Shown piece by piece: positions 31,661 through 41,289 of a DNA stretch of 64,000 nucleotides; the first letter of the stretch is position 1; each line of letters opens with the position of its first letter. The notes under the pieces are model-generated. The model did no database searches and had not been told where the DNA came from. It saw only the letters and a list, made by a program, of their open reading frames with translations. The stretch is taken from the NCBI RefSeq assembly GCF_000332515.2, contig NZ_AOGZ02000014.1:1938001-2002000 (forward strand), given 5' to 3'. This DNA is from Leptospira wolbachii serovar Codice str. CDC. GTDB taxonomy: Bacteria; Spirochaetota; Leptospiria; Leptospirales; Leptospiraceae. A program made the translations under genes and the position numbers.

Positions 31661-32692
31661 ATGGATCTTTCGCCTAGACATCGTTCTATTTTGAAAGCTT
31701 TGGTCGAGGAATTTGTTTCGGATAACAAACCAGTCGGATCCAAAACCCTTTCTGAAAAATACGATATCGGAGTCTCACCCGCTACCATTCGATCCTGCTT
31801 AGCAGAATTAGAGGAGATGGGTTTTATCGTGGCACGCCATACTTCGGGAGGTCGGGTTCCGACAGAACGAGGGTATCGGCTGTATGTGGATAGTTTGGTG
31901 ACTCTTTTTGAGCTTACCATGCGAGAGAAACAAAGGATCCAGGAAGAGTATCTTCGGATGCAATTTCGATTGGACCAAGTGCTCATCGCCACATCCAAAG
32001 TATTGGCTTCCCTTTCGCAATCTGCGAGTGTGGTTCTTGGTCCGGAAGGATCACTCGACACACTCAAACATATTGAACTCATCCATGTAAATGGTGGAGA
32101 GGTTCTTATGATTCTTGTTATGCGGTCAGGAACTGTGCTTAATCGAAATATTTTTTTCGATTACCACATCTCGCAAGAGACCTTGTACCAAATTTCAAGA
32201 TATTTGAATGATAACGTCAAAGGTTTTGATGTTCATGAAATTCAGAGTAATCTGATTCCTAAGATGATGATACAAAAGGAAGGTCCAGAAGGATTTTCTC
32301 AATTTGCACCATCGATTGCGAGAGCCATGGGATCAGATAGCCAATCTGTTGATAACTTATACATCGATGGATTGAAAAACTTATACGAAAACTTTAAGGA
32401 TGAAGAGGAACAATTAGAAAACATCCTGCATCTATTTGATGAAAAGCAGTTCCTCAAAGAGTTTTTTAGCGATTATGTTCCGATGGATGGTGTTTATACC
32501 ATTATTGGAAAAGATGGTAATGAGAAGTTAGGTGGTGTAACCATCATCACAACAAATTACCGAATGGGAGAGAAGAGGATCGGTTCCATGGGAATCATTG
32601 GTCCTCAGAGGATGAATTATAACAAAGCATTACCTTTGATTGAATTCACCTCAAAGTTAGTTTCAGAAATGATTACGAAATTGAGTAGATAG
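31661..32692 (+). CDS. hrcA: Heat-inducible transcription repressor HrcA
   Basis: HrcA represses class I heat-shock genes by binding CIRCE and needs chaperonin help to stay folded. The N-terminal winged helix is visible (RHRSILKALVEEFVSDNKPVGSKTL, then SPATIRSCLAELEEMGFI and SGGRVPTERGYRLYVD). The effector domain fills the rest to residue 343, with the family C-terminus GSMGIIGPQRMNYNKALPLI. SD AAGAAGGA lies upstream of the ATG. It is the first gene after CIRCE and so regulates itself and the three chaperone genes downstream. Confidence 0.97.
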   Translation: MDLSPRHRSILKALVEEFVSDNKPVGSKTLSEKYDIGVSPATIRSCLAELEEMGFIVARHTSGGRVPTERGYRLYVDSLVTLFELTMREKQRIQEEYLRMQFRLDQVLIATSKVLASLSQSASVVLGPEGSLDTLKHIELIHVNGGEVLMILVMRSGTVLNRNIFFDYHISQETLYQISRYLNDNVKGFDVHEIQSNLIPKMMIQKEGPEGFSQFAPSIARAMGSDSQSVDNLYIDGLKNLYENFKDEEEQLENILHLFDEKQFLKEFFSDYVPMDGVYTIIGKDGNEKLGGVTIITTNYRMGEKRIGSMGIIGPQRMNYNKALPLIEFTSKLVSEMITKLSR

Positions 32693-32703
32693 TAGGAGGA
32701 AAA

Positions 32704-33276
32704 ATGGCAGAAGAAACAAACGGGTCCGTGGATGAACAAAATGTGTCCGTCGAAGAAGGGCAGACCATTACGGATGAAGCCATTGAACAAGCAGTAGAAG
32801 GTGCCGAGAAGGAACTCGATAACGCTAAAAAAGAAATCGAGACTTTAAAAGATTCTTGGTTAAGAGAACGTGCGGAGTTTCAAAACTACAAACGTCGAAC
32901 TGCAAATGACTTGTTAAATGCAAGAAAAGAATCCATCAAGAAGTTTGCGGAAGGACTCACTGGTGCCTTGGACAATTTAGAACGAGTGTCCAATGTTCCG
33001 AACCAAACTCCGGAAGTAGTTGCTTTCGTTGAAGGGATCAAGATGGTTCAAAAGGAATTTTATTCCGTATTGGAAAAAGAAGGAATCAAACGTTTGGATC
33101 CGAAAGGAATGCCGTTTGATCCAATGCTTATGGAAGCAATTGCTTCTGAGGAAAGTGCAGAGTTTGTTGAGGAGACGGTTGTGGAAACTTACCAAGCTGG
33201 TTATTACCATGAAGAAGGTGAGAACAAACAATCCATTCGCCCTGCACGTGTAAAAGTGGGAAAACCACAAAGTTAA
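32704..33276 (+). CDS. grpE: Nucleotide exchange factor GrpE
   Basis: GrpE releases ADP from DnaK and acts as a thermosensor. An acidic N-terminal tail (about 1-40) leads into a long coiled coil ([32 protein letters not shown]). The beta-domain follows, with [12 protein letters not shown] and the C-terminal [18 protein letters not shown]. The 190-residue length is usual. An AGGAGG site sits just before the ATG, 11 bp after hrcA. Confidence 0.96.
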   Translation: MAEETNGSVDEQNVSVEEGQTITDEAIEQAVEGAEKELDNAKKEIETLKDSWLRERAEFQNYKRRTANDLLNARKESIKKFAEGLTGALDNLERVSNVPNQTPEVVAFVEGIKMVQKEFYSVLEKEGIKRLDPKGMPFDPMLMEAIASEESAEFVEETVVETYQAGYYHEEGENKQSIRPARVKVGKPQS

Positions 33277-33298
33277 TATAAGTAAGAAGGAGAAGATT

Positions 33299-35233
33299 AT
33301 GTCTAAGGAAAAAATTATAGGTATCGATTTGGGAACCACTAACTCTTGTGTGGCGGTTATGGAAGGTGGAGACCCTGTTGTCATTCAAAACTCAGAAGGG
33401 GCAAGAACCACTCCTTCGATTGTTGCCTTTACCGCAAAGGGTGAAACCATTGTGGGTCAGTTCGCAAAGAACCAGGCAATTACGAATGCGGTAAACACAA
33501 TTCGTTCTGCAAAACGTTTCATTGGTCGTCGTTTTAACGAAGCTGGTGATGAATCCAAGATGGTATCTTACAAAGTGATCCGTGCTGGAAATGATGGAGT
33601 CAAATTTGAAACCGTTTCTGGTGAATTCACTCCACAAGAGATTGCGGCTCGTGTTCTTCAAAAAATGAAAAAGACTGCGGAAGACTTTCTTGGTTACGAA
33701 GTAAAGAAAGCTGTGGTTACCGTTCCTGCATACTTCAATGACGAACAAAGACAAGCAACAAAAGATGCTGGTCGAATTGCTGGTCTCGAAGTGGAACGTA
33801 TCATTAACGAACCTACGGCAGCGGCTCTCGCTTACGGTTTTGATAAGAAAAAAACTAGCGCCAAGATCGCAGTATATGACTTAGGTGGTGGAACATTTGA
33901 CGTATCCATCCTAGAGCTTGGTGACGGTGTTTTCGAAGTAAAATCCACAAATGGGGACACTCATCTTGGTGGTGACGACTTTGATAACGTAGTTATGCAG
34001 TGGATGATTGATGAGTTTAAAAAACAAACTGGGATTGATATCTCTGGAGATAAAAACACAGTACAACGATTGAAAGAAGCTGCTGAAAAAGCTAAAATCG
34101 AGTTGTCTGGAACATCTTCCACTCAAATCAATCTACCGTTCATCACAGCAGATGCATCTGGTCCAAAACATTTGGACATGACACTCACTAAAGCAAAGTT
34201 TGATGAGATCACAAGATCACTTGTAGAAAGAACTCGCATTCCATGTATCAATGCATTAAAAGATGCAGGTTTGTCTGCGAGCGAAATTGATGAAGTCATC
34301 CTTGTGGGTGGATCGATTCGTATCCCTGCGGTCCAAGCTCTTGTAAAAGAAATTTTCGGTAAAGAACCGAACAAATCTGTAAACCCAGACGAAGTAGTGG
34401 CAGTTGGTGCTGCAATCCAAGGGGGAGTTCTTGCTGGTGATGTTACTGACGTATTGTTACTTGATGTAACTCCACTTTCTCTTGGTATTGAAACTCTCGG
34501 TGGTGTGATGACAAAACTCATCGAAAGAAATACAACCATTCCGACAAGAAAGTCACAAGTGTTCTCTACTGCGGCAGACAGCCAAACAACAGTTTCGGTT
34601 CATGTATTGCAAGGGGAACGTGAGATGGCAAGTGCCAATAGAACCCTCGGTCGTTTTGACTTAGTGGGAATTCCATCGGCACCAAGAGGAGTACCTCAAG
34701 TCGAAGTCACTTTTGATATTGATGCGAATGGTATCGTTCATGTATCGGCAAAAGACTTAGGAACAGGGAAAGAACAAAAGATTCGTATTGAGTCTTCTTC
34801 GGGACTCTCTGAAGAAGAAATTAAAAAGATGGTGAAAGATGCAGAAGCTCACGCTGAAGAAGATAAAAAACTTCGCGAAGCCGCTGATACTAAAAACGAA
34901 TTGGAAGCGATTGTTTACCAATTAGAAAAAACCATCGGTGAATCTGCTGACAAACTCGATGAATCAGAAAAACAAAGAGCTCAGGACGAAATCAAACGTG
35001 GCCGTGAAGCAATGGAATCTGGTGACATCGAACGTATGAAAGCTTCTCGTGATTCCATCCAAGAAGTAGCAATGCAAATTGGACAAAAGATATATTCACA
35101 AGCAGGTCCTGAAGCTGGTGCTCCAGGTGCGGATCCTGGTGCAAACGCAGGTCAAGGTGCAAGTGAATCTTCTGCCGGTGGCGAAAAGGTCGTCGATGCG
35201 GATTACACCGTAGTCGATGAGGACAAAAAATAA
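33299..35233 (+). CDS. dnaK: Molecular chaperone DnaK (Hsp70)
   Basis: DnaK folds and protects proteins in an ATP-driven cycle with DnaJ and GrpE. The ATPase domain has [17 protein letters not shown] at 7-23, [29 protein letters not shown] and [12 protein letters not shown]. The substrate domain starts near [14 protein letters not shown]. The C-terminus has a Gly/Ala-rich tail and ends [14 protein letters not shown], near the usual DnaK ending. The 644 residues are full length. SD AAGGAGAAG precedes the ATG. Confidence 0.98.
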   Translation: MSKEKIIGIDLGTTNSCVAVMEGGDPVVIQNSEGARTTPSIVAFTAKGETIVGQFAKNQAITNAVNTIRSAKRFIGRRFNEAGDESKMVSYKVIRAGNDGVKFETVSGEFTPQEIAARVLQKMKKTAEDFLGYEVKKAVVTVPAYFNDEQRQATKDAGRIAGLEVERIINEPTAAALAYGFDKKKTSAKIAVYDLGGGTFDVSILELGDGVFEVKSTNGDTHLGGDDFDNVVMQWMIDEFKKQTGIDISGDKNTVQRLKEAAEKAKIELSGTSSTQINLPFITADASGPKHLDMTLTKAKFDEITRSLVERTRIPCINALKDAGLSASEIDEVILVGGSIRIPAVQALVKEIFGKEPNKSVNPDEVVAVGAAIQGGVLAGDVTDVLLLDVTPLSLGIETLGGVMTKLIERNTTIPTRKSQVFSTAADSQTTVSVHVLQGEREMASANRTLGRFDLVGIPSAPRGVPQVEVTFDIDANGIVHVSAKDLGTGKEQKIRIESSSGLSEEEIKKMVKDAEAHAEEDKKLREAADTKNELEAIVYQLEKTIGESADKLDESEKQRAQDEIKRGREAMESGDIERMKASRDSIQEVAMQIGQKIYSQAGPEAGAPGADPGANAGQGASESSAGGEKVVDADYTVVDEDKK

Positions 35234-35253
35234 ATAGAGAAAGAAGCAAAACT

Positions 35254-36381
35254 ATGAGCGACCGTGGTTACTACGAAGTATTAGGCGTTTCGAAAGGTGC
35301 CTCTGATGATGAGATCAAGGGCGCCTATCGTAAGTTAGCCATCAAATATCACCCTGATAAAAATAAGGGTGATAAAGAAGCGGAAGAAAAATTCAAAGAG
35401 GCTACTGAAGCCTATGAAGTGTTACGTGATGCACAAAAACGTGCGGCGTACGATCAGTTCGGCAAGGCCGGCGTCAATGCCGGTGCGGGCGGAGGATACG
35501 GAGCAGGTGCTTATACAGACTTCTCTGATATCTTTGGAGACTTCGGTGACATCTTCAGTGAATTTTTTGGAGGTTCAGGTGGCGGCGGTAGCCGTGGTGG
35601 TGGAAGAAGGTCCGGTCCTCAAAGAGGATCGGATTTACGTTATAATTTAGAAGTCAGTTTAGAAGATGCGGCCCTCGGTAAAGAATACAAAATTGAAATC
35701 CCACGACTGGAAACTTGTGTGGATTGTTCTGGATCGGGAGCATCAAAAGGATCTTCGCCAACGGTATGTCCTGATTGTTCGGGAACAGGCCAAGTCAGAC
35801 GAACACAAGGTTTCTTTAGTGTCACAACCACTTGTCCACGTTGTAAAGGAAAAGGAAAAGTCATTTCCAATCCTTGTAAAACCTGTAAGGGCGAAGGCCT
35901 AACAGAGAAAAGACGAACCATTCATATTAAAATTCCTGCAGGTGTGGAATCAGGAAGCCGACTCAAAGTTTCTGGAGAAGGTGAGTCTGGCCCGAACGGT
36001 GGTCCAAGTGGGGATTTGTATGTAGTGACACATATCAAAAAACACCCAACCTTTGAACGCCAAGGGAATGACTTAATTGTTCAAAAAACGATTTCGTTAT
36101 CCATGGCTTGCCTTGGGGGAGAAATCGAAGTGCCTTCCATTGATGGAAAGACCATCCAACTCAAAATTCCGGAAGGAACCGAAAGTGGACAAATCTTCCG
36201 ATTGAAGGGTCACGGGATTCCTTACCTTGGTTCTTATGGAAAAGGGGACCAACATGTAATCATCAAAGTCGAAATTCCTAAGAAACTTTCTAAAAAACAG
36301 AAAGAACTTATGGAAGAATTTGCCCGCGAGTCCGGAGAAAAGGTGGGTAGTGGTGGAAAATCGAAGTTGTTTTTCCGCTGA
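35254..36381 (+). CDS. dnaJ: Co-chaperone DnaJ (Hsp40)
   Basis: DnaJ delivers substrates to DnaK and stimulates its ATPase. The J domain (residues 5-70) has the HPD triad in [10 protein letters not shown] Gly/Phe-rich linker follows ([18 protein letters not shown]). Four zinc-binding repeats [24 protein letters not shown] and CKTCKGEG come next, then the C-terminal beta domains. All parts of class A DnaJ are present in 375 residues. It ends the chaperone genes, and an oxidoreductase gene follows after 24 bp. Confidence 0.97.
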   Translation: MSDRGYYEVLGVSKGASDDEIKGAYRKLAIKYHPDKNKGDKEAEEKFKEATEAYEVLRDAQKRAAYDQFGKAGVNAGAGGGYGAGAYTDFSDIFGDFGDIFSEFFGGSGGGGSRGGGRRSGPQRGSDLRYNLEVSLEDAALGKEYKIEIPRLETCVDCSGSGASKGSSPTVCPDCSGTGQVRRTQGFFSVTTTCPRCKGKGKVISNPCKTCKGEGLTEKRRTIHIKIPAGVESGSRLKVSGEGESGPNGGPSGDLYVVTHIKKHPTFERQGNDLIVQKTISLSMACLGGEIEVPSIDGKTIQLKIPEGTESGQIFRLKGHGIPYLGSYGKGDQHVIIKVEIPKKLSKKQKELMEEFARESGEKVGSGGKSKLFFR

Positions 36382-36405
36382 TCTTTTGGAGTATTGAGAG
36401 CATCT

Positions 36406-37368
36406 ATGGAGAAAAAAGTCCGACTCGGAGTCATTGGTACTGGCCACATGGGCCAATACCACGTAAACGTTGCCAAACAGCTTTCTGATGCTGAACTCAT
36501 CGGGATATTTGATGCCAACTTAGAACGTGCCACTCAAATTGCTGAGAAACACAAAACAAAAGCGTTTCCTACAGTGGAAGAATTGTTAAAGGAAACGGAT
36601 GCCATTGTCATTGCCGCACCTACTTTCCTTCATCATAAGATCGCAAAGCAAGCGTTAACTGAAAAGAAACATGTTTTGGTGGAAAAACCTATTTCACAAA
36701 CAGTGGAAGAAGCAAAAGAGTTGGTAGCTTTAGCAAAACAGAACAACTTGATTTTACAAGTGGGTCACGTGGAAAGATTTAATGGAGCCGTTTTGGAATT
36801 GGGCAAAATTGCAGAACACCCGCTCCTCATTGAATCCAGAAGGATTGCACCTTATAACAGTCGCATCACTGATGTTGGTGTAGTTTTGGATATGATGATC
36901 CACGATATTGACATTGTTTTGAACTTGGTAAAATCTGAAGTCAAAGAAGTAAAAGCAGTTGGTTCTTCGATTGTTTCCAATCACGAAGATATTGCTAGTG
37001 TGGTTCTTACTTTTGCTAATGGATGTGTTGCTTCCCTCAATGCGTCTCGTGCTTCCCAAGCAAAAATCAGAACTCTCAATATTTCTCAAAAAGATTCTTA
37101 TGTATTTTTGGATTTTACCAACCAAGAGATTGAGTTGCATAGACAAGCAAGTTCAACAACTCAACTCGGAACTGGCGAAATCAAATACAGACAAGAATCT
37201 ATCGTGGAAAAAATCTTTGTTCACAAAGATAATCCTCTCAAACAGGAACACGAACACTTTGTTAAGTGTATTAAAGGAGAATCAGAACCTATGGTGAAAG
37301 GTGATTCCGATATTAGTACATTAGAAGTGGCTTACAAAATCCTGGAAGAAATTCACGGCAAAAAATAA
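36406..37368 (+). CDS. Gfo/Idh/MocA family oxidoreductase
   Basis: This NAD(P)-dependent dehydrogenase of about 320 residues has a Rossmann start, LGVIGTGHMGQYHV, and the family's EKPISQTVEEAKEL, with Lys as the catalytic-site residue. A C-terminal beta domain follows (IHDIDIVLNLVKSEVKEVKAVGSS). HDIDI is the family's conserved His-Asp region. Family members act on sugars, inositol or biliverdin; the substrate is not visible. The ATG at 36406 is favoured over an upstream TTG. The gene overlaps the next start by one base (TAATG), forming an operon with yqgE and possibly the dnaK operon. Confidence 0.9.
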   Translation: MEKKVRLGVIGTGHMGQYHVNVAKQLSDAELIGIFDANLERATQIAEKHKTKAFPTVEELLKETDAIVIAAPTFLHHKIAKQALTEKKHVLVEKPISQTVEEAKELVALAKQNNLILQVGHVERFNGAVLELGKIAEHPLLIESRRIAPYNSRITDVGVVLDMMIHDIDIVLNLVKSEVKEVKAVGSSIVSNHEDIASVVLTFANGCVASLNASRASQAKIRTLNISQKDSYVFLDFTNQEIELHRQASSTTQLGTGEIKYRQESIVEKIFVHKDNPLKQEHEHFVKCIKGESEPMVKGDSDISTLEVAYKILEEIHGKK

Positions 37369-37934
37369 TGACACAAAATCCTGATTCAACTCGCGGAAAG
37401 TTACTCATTTCCAATTCTAGCGTGATTCAGGATTTTTTTCACAAAACCGTCATCCTTATGGTTGATCATGATGATGACGGTGCTTTTGGTCTGGTTATAA
37501 ACAAACCTACCGACCAAACAATGGAATCATTGATTAAAAATCTACCAGAGAGTGCCTATTCCAACAAACAAGTGTTCTCTGGTGGCCCTGTAGACAGTAT
37601 GTTTGTATCTATCATTCATAATGGTAAACAAACGGAAGATCCTGGTGTGGAAATTGTGCCAGGGATTTATATGGCAAGAAGTTTTGATACTATGCTTGAA
37701 GTTCTTTCTTCTGATCAAATTCAGTTTCGCGTTTTGCAAGGATACGCAGGTTGGTCTTCCGGCCAATTGGAAAGTGAATTCGAAAGATTGTCTTGGGTAG
37801 TTTCTGATCAAGTAGACGAATCAATTATTTTTCGGGAAGACGAATCTGAGGTTGTTTGGCGAGAAGCTCTTCGAAACAAAGGTGGAATTTACAAATACTT
37901 TGTTGACCACACAAAAGATCCGTCTCTCAATTGA
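37368..37934 (+). CDS. yqgE: YqgE/AlgH family protein (UPF0301)
   Basis: The 188-residue protein has the family pattern GKLLISNSSVIQDFFHKTVILMVDHDDDGAFGLVINKP, then VFSGGPVDSMFV and GYAGWSSGQLESEF. Members are widespread; a molecular function is not established, and AlgH was first linked to alginate regulation. It begins at the last base of the upstream oxidoreductase stop, so it is translationally coupled. The next gene starts 22 bp later. Confidence 0.92.
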   Translation: MTQNPDSTRGKLLISNSSVIQDFFHKTVILMVDHDDDGAFGLVINKPTDQTMESLIKNLPESAYSNKQVFSGGPVDSMFVSIIHNGKQTEDPGVEIVPGIYMARSFDTMLEVLSSDQIQFRVLQGYAGWSSGQLESEFERLSWVVSDQVDESIIFREDESEVVWREALRNKGGIYKYFVDHTKDPSLN

Positions 37935-37956
37935 TCCACTAAATCAAATTGCCGAT

Positions 37957-38706
37957 ATGAAACTTGCTTCCAAAAAGATTGTGCTTAGTTCAGGTTCCTC
38001 TCCTTTGGGAAAAGAACTTTTGTCTCTACTTCTTTTGGAAGGGGCACTCGTTGTAGTTGGTGATTCAAATCCAGAAGAAATTCCCAATCATCCGAATCTC
38101 CAAAAATATAAAATTGATCCTTCGAAACCGGATCAAATGGAACGATTGATTGAATCGGCTATTGAAACCTTAGACAAAATCGATGTATTCATTCTAAATT
38201 CAGAACAAATCACTTATGCGGAAGATGAAAAGGAAGATTGGAACAAACTAAAAATCCTTTTTCATTCGAATACACTGGCACCAATTCATACGGTGCAAAG
38301 GTTAACCAATTTAATTTCGGTAGGACTTCATATAATCGTTGTTAGTTCCGATTTAACAAAGATCCCTACTCCTGGATTCGGATTGTATGGATCGACAAAA
38401 TCCGCTTTGGATTATTTCTGGGATTCCTTTCGTAAACAAATAGGGAGAGAGTTCCGATTTTCGAGGGTCATTGCCCTTGAGCCGAAACTTTCTGATCCGA
38501 AACGACTGGCACTTCGTGTTTTACAATCGGTGCTACGGCCGAAGAAGAGAAGGTATGAGCATATATCTCAGTTGGGAAATCGGTTTATGCTAAAATTTTT
38601 ACCTTTTTTGCGTTTTTTCCGAACCTTGGCTTATGCATTTCGGTTAAAACAAGAGAAAAAGAAGAAAATTTCCCCTAACGATTTGTCGCCATCCACTGAA
38701 AACTAA
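37957..38706 (+). CDS. Short-chain dehydrogenase/reductase-like protein
   Basis: The 249-residue protein has a divergent Rossmann start, IVLSSGSSPLGKELL, in place of the usual TGxxxGxG. It keeps the catalytic YGSTK (YxxxK) and a preceding VVSSDLT serine. The C-terminus is basic (RLKQEKKKKI). The SDR fold is likely, the substrate unknown, and the altered nucleotide motif makes cofactor use uncertain. The ATG at 37957 is chosen; an earlier frame start inside yqgE has no signal. A 178-bp gap separates it from the next operon. Confidence 0.8.
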   Translation: MKLASKKIVLSSGSSPLGKELLSLLLLEGALVVVGDSNPEEIPNHPNLQKYKIDPSKPDQMERLIESAIETLDKIDVFILNSEQITYAEDEKEDWNKLKILFHSNTLAPIHTVQRLTNLISVGLHIIVVSSDLTKIPTPGFGLYGSTKSALDYFWDSFRKQIGREFRFSRVIALEPKLSDPKRLALRVLQSVLRPKKRRYEHISQLGNRFMLKFLPFLRFFRTLAYAFRLKQEKKKKISPNDLSPSTEN

Positions 38707-38884
38707 TCATTCCGTACTATTTATAAACACCTACATCCTTCCTTTTCCTACAATGCTTATTTTATAAACACCAAACTCCCTCCCCCTAACCTTGTTATGT
38801 CGGATGAGCCTGGAATCCATCCTTTTGGGTCATATCTTCCATTTGGTACAAATATTGCTAACTAAGTAAGCAGAGGGTACCCCC

Positions 38885-40309
38885 ATGTTTATCGCCGACT
38901 ATAGTGAAAAGAATATATATGATGAGATGTTTTCTAACGAAGGTTATCCGCGTAAAAGTTACGACTTTGTAAAAACGAAAATGGAGAGTTTGGGTGGGAT
39001 CGAACTCGTAAAACGCAGTAGTTCTGCAGAAAGGGCACTCATGTCACTCGGTATCACCTTTACCTTGTATGGCGATGGTGGCGAACAAGAAAGAATTATG
39101 CCTTTTGATGTCATTCCCCGAATTGTACCGAGTGAAGAGTGGATCAGTTTAGAAAAGGGACTCAAACAAAGGATCCAAGCACTTAATTTATTTTTAACTG
39201 ATATTTATGGAGAAGGAAAAATTCTCAAAGATAAAATCATCCCTAGGGACATGATTGAATCTAGTTCCGGATATCTCAAACAATGTATTGGTTTGAAACC
39301 TCCGAAAGATATTTGGATTCATATTACAGGAACAGATTTAGTAAGAGATGGAGCTGGTGCCTTCCATGTGTTAGAAGATAACCTACGTTGTCCTTCTGGT
39401 GTGTCTTATGTATTAGAAAATCGTGAAGTGATGAAACGAACTTTTCCCGAACTTTTCGAAAAGTTAAACATTCGCCAAGTTTATGATTATCCTTACCATC
39501 TAAGGTCCATGTTAGAAAACCTAACAGACGTTTCAGATCCAGTGATTGCTGTCTGGACTCCTGGGGTTTACAATTCCGCATATTATGAACATAGCTTCTT
39601 GGCTCAGAAGATGGGAGTGTACCTTGTAGAAGGATCGGATCTCATTGTAGAAAATCATAAAGTCTATATGAAAACGACCAAAGGCCTCCGCAAAGTAGAT
39701 GTGATCTACCGAAGGATTGACGATACCTTTATGGACCAATCGAGTTTTAGGCCGGACTCTTTGCTTGGTGTCAAAGGAATCTTTGAAGCATTTAAAAGAG
39801 GGAATGTGGCGCTCGCCAATGCACCTGGAACTGGAGTTGCTGACGACAAAGTAATTTATTCCTATGTTCCAAAGATCATTAAATACTACTTAGGCGAAGA
39901 TCCGATCATTCCAAACGTTCCTACTTACCTTTGTTCCGAAGGTCCAGATTTACAATTTGTATTGGAAAACATTCATAACTTGGTCGTAAAGGCAGCTAAT
40001 GGTGCCGGTGGGTATGGAATGATCATTGGTCCAAAATCGACAAAACAGGAGCAGGAGGATTTTAAGGAACTGATCAAAGCAGATCCAAGAAACTATATTG
40101 CTCAACCAGTTTTGAATCTTTCCACAGTACCAACTCTCATTGCCGATAAAATTGAATCGAGACACGTCGATCTGAGGCCGTTCATTTTGTACGGTAAGGA
40201 TATATATGTGATGCCAGGTGGGCTCACTCGAGTAGCTCTTCGAAAAGGATCACTTGTGGTCAATTCATCCCAGGGAGGCGGTTCAAAAGACACCTGGGTT
40301 CTAGGATAA
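38885..40309 (+). CDS. Circularly permuted ATP-grasp protein (DUF404/DUF407)
   Basis: ATP-grasp enzymes join a carboxylate to an amine or thiol through an acyl-phosphate. The 474-residue protein fits the circularly permuted type 2 form: YDEMFSNEGYPRKSYDFVK at the start, WIHITGTDLVRDGAGAFHVLEDN in the middle, the VYRRIDDTFMDQSSFR loop and a C-terminal ATP-binding half (NLVVKAANGAGGYGMIIGPKS, DLRPFILYG, GGLTRVALRKGSLVVNSSQGGGSKDTWV). The GAGGYGM glycine loop and DLRPF are the likely ATP and metal contacts. SD AGAGGG precedes the ATG. The alpha-E gene follows 9 bp later; the pair matches the two halves of the 44548 fusion. Confidence 0.92.
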   Translation: MFIADYSEKNIYDEMFSNEGYPRKSYDFVKTKMESLGGIELVKRSSSAERALMSLGITFTLYGDGGEQERIMPFDVIPRIVPSEEWISLEKGLKQRIQALNLFLTDIYGEGKILKDKIIPRDMIESSSGYLKQCIGLKPPKDIWIHITGTDLVRDGAGAFHVLEDNLRCPSGVSYVLENREVMKRTFPELFEKLNIRQVYDYPYHLRSMLENLTDVSDPVIAVWTPGVYNSAYYEHSFLAQKMGVYLVEGSDLIVENHKVYMKTTKGLRKVDVIYRRIDDTFMDQSSFRPDSLLGVKGIFEAFKRGNVALANAPGTGVADDKVIYSYVPKIIKYYLGEDPIIPNVPTYLCSEGPDLQFVLENIHNLVVKAANGAGGYGMIIGPKSTKQEQEDFKELIKADPRNYIAQPVLNLSTVPTLIADKIESRHVDLRPFILYGKDIYVMPGGLTRVALRKGSLVVNSSQGGGSKDTWVLG

Positions 40310-40318
40310 GGATACTAT

Positions 40319-41287
40319 ATGTTAAGCCGAGTTGCAGAATCAGTTTTTTGGATGAATCGATATATCGAGAGAGCAGAAAACTACTCAAGGTTTATTGACG
40401 TCAATCACCAACTATCTTTGGATTTAAACGAAGAGGTTCCGAACCAATGGTTACCACTTGTACATACAACAGGTGACGTTGAACTTTTTGAGAAAAGATA
40501 CTCAGAGCCAAGTCCGTTGAATGTCATACGGTTTATGACTTTTGATGAAGAAAATCCTAATTCCATATTCCAATGTCTCTCCAGAGCCAGAGAAAATGCT
40601 CGAACCATTCGTGAAAATATTTCTACCTCCATGTGGGAAGTGTTGAATGAATTTTATCTTTTGATTAAAGATTATCGTAAGGTTTATATGGAAACTTCGG
40701 AATTACATGGGGACACTCTTTCCATGGATTTGTCTGAGTTTTTAAGCACGGTTAGAAAGAGCTGCCAAAGTTTTTATGGATGTTCGGATGCTACCATTTC
40801 CCATGATGAAGTCTGGAATTTTTCACTTCTCGGAAGATTTTTGGAACGTGCGGATAAAACAACTAGAATTCTAGACATGAAGTATTTCATTCTACTTCCT
40901 TCTGTTCATGATGTTGGTTCAACCTTGGATTTATTGCAATGGTTATCATTACTAAAGTCGGCCTCTGCCCATGAGATGTACAATCAAAAATACAAACGAG
41001 TGGATCCAACAGATATCGCTGAGTTTTTGATTTTGAATGAAACGTTTCCGAGATCGATATTCTTTTGTTTACAAGAGATGCAAGAGGCTTTGGAAAAAAT
41101 CTCTGGTATTAAGGAAGGATTGCCGCGTAACTTAGCCCAGGATGCGACCACAGTTTATTTGAATCGGCTTAGATCAGAAAATATAAAATCCATTTTTGAT
41201 AAAGGTCTACATGAATACCTAGATGATATTCAAATTGAATTAAATCACATCGGTGCCAAAATCGTGGAACGATTTTTTACAAACTAA
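40319..41287 (+). CDS. Alpha-E domain protein (DUF403)
   Basis: The 322-residue, mainly helical protein starts MLSRVAESVFWMNRYIERAENYSRFIDV, the alpha-E signature. The motif SRARENARTIRENISTSMWEVLNEFY and ERADKTTRILDMKY follow. Alpha-E proteins occur almost only beside or fused to circularly permuted ATP-grasp proteins and transglutaminases; no biochemical activity is established. It probably forms a complex with the 38885 product. It lies 9 bp after that gene and 2 bp before the next one. Confidence 0.9.
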   Translation: MLSRVAESVFWMNRYIERAENYSRFIDVNHQLSLDLNEEVPNQWLPLVHTTGDVELFEKRYSEPSPLNVIRFMTFDEENPNSIFQCLSRARENARTIRENISTSMWEVLNEFYLLIKDYRKVYMETSELHGDTLSMDLSEFLSTVRKSCQSFYGCSDATISHDEVWNFSLLGRFLERADKTTRILDMKYFILLPSVHDVGSTLDLLQWLSLLKSASAHEMYNQKYKRVDPTDIAEFLILNETFPRSIFFCLQEMQEALEKISGIKEGLPRNLAQDATTVYLNRLRSENIKSIFDKGLHEYLDDIQIELNHIGAKIVERFFTN

Positions 41288-41289
41288 CT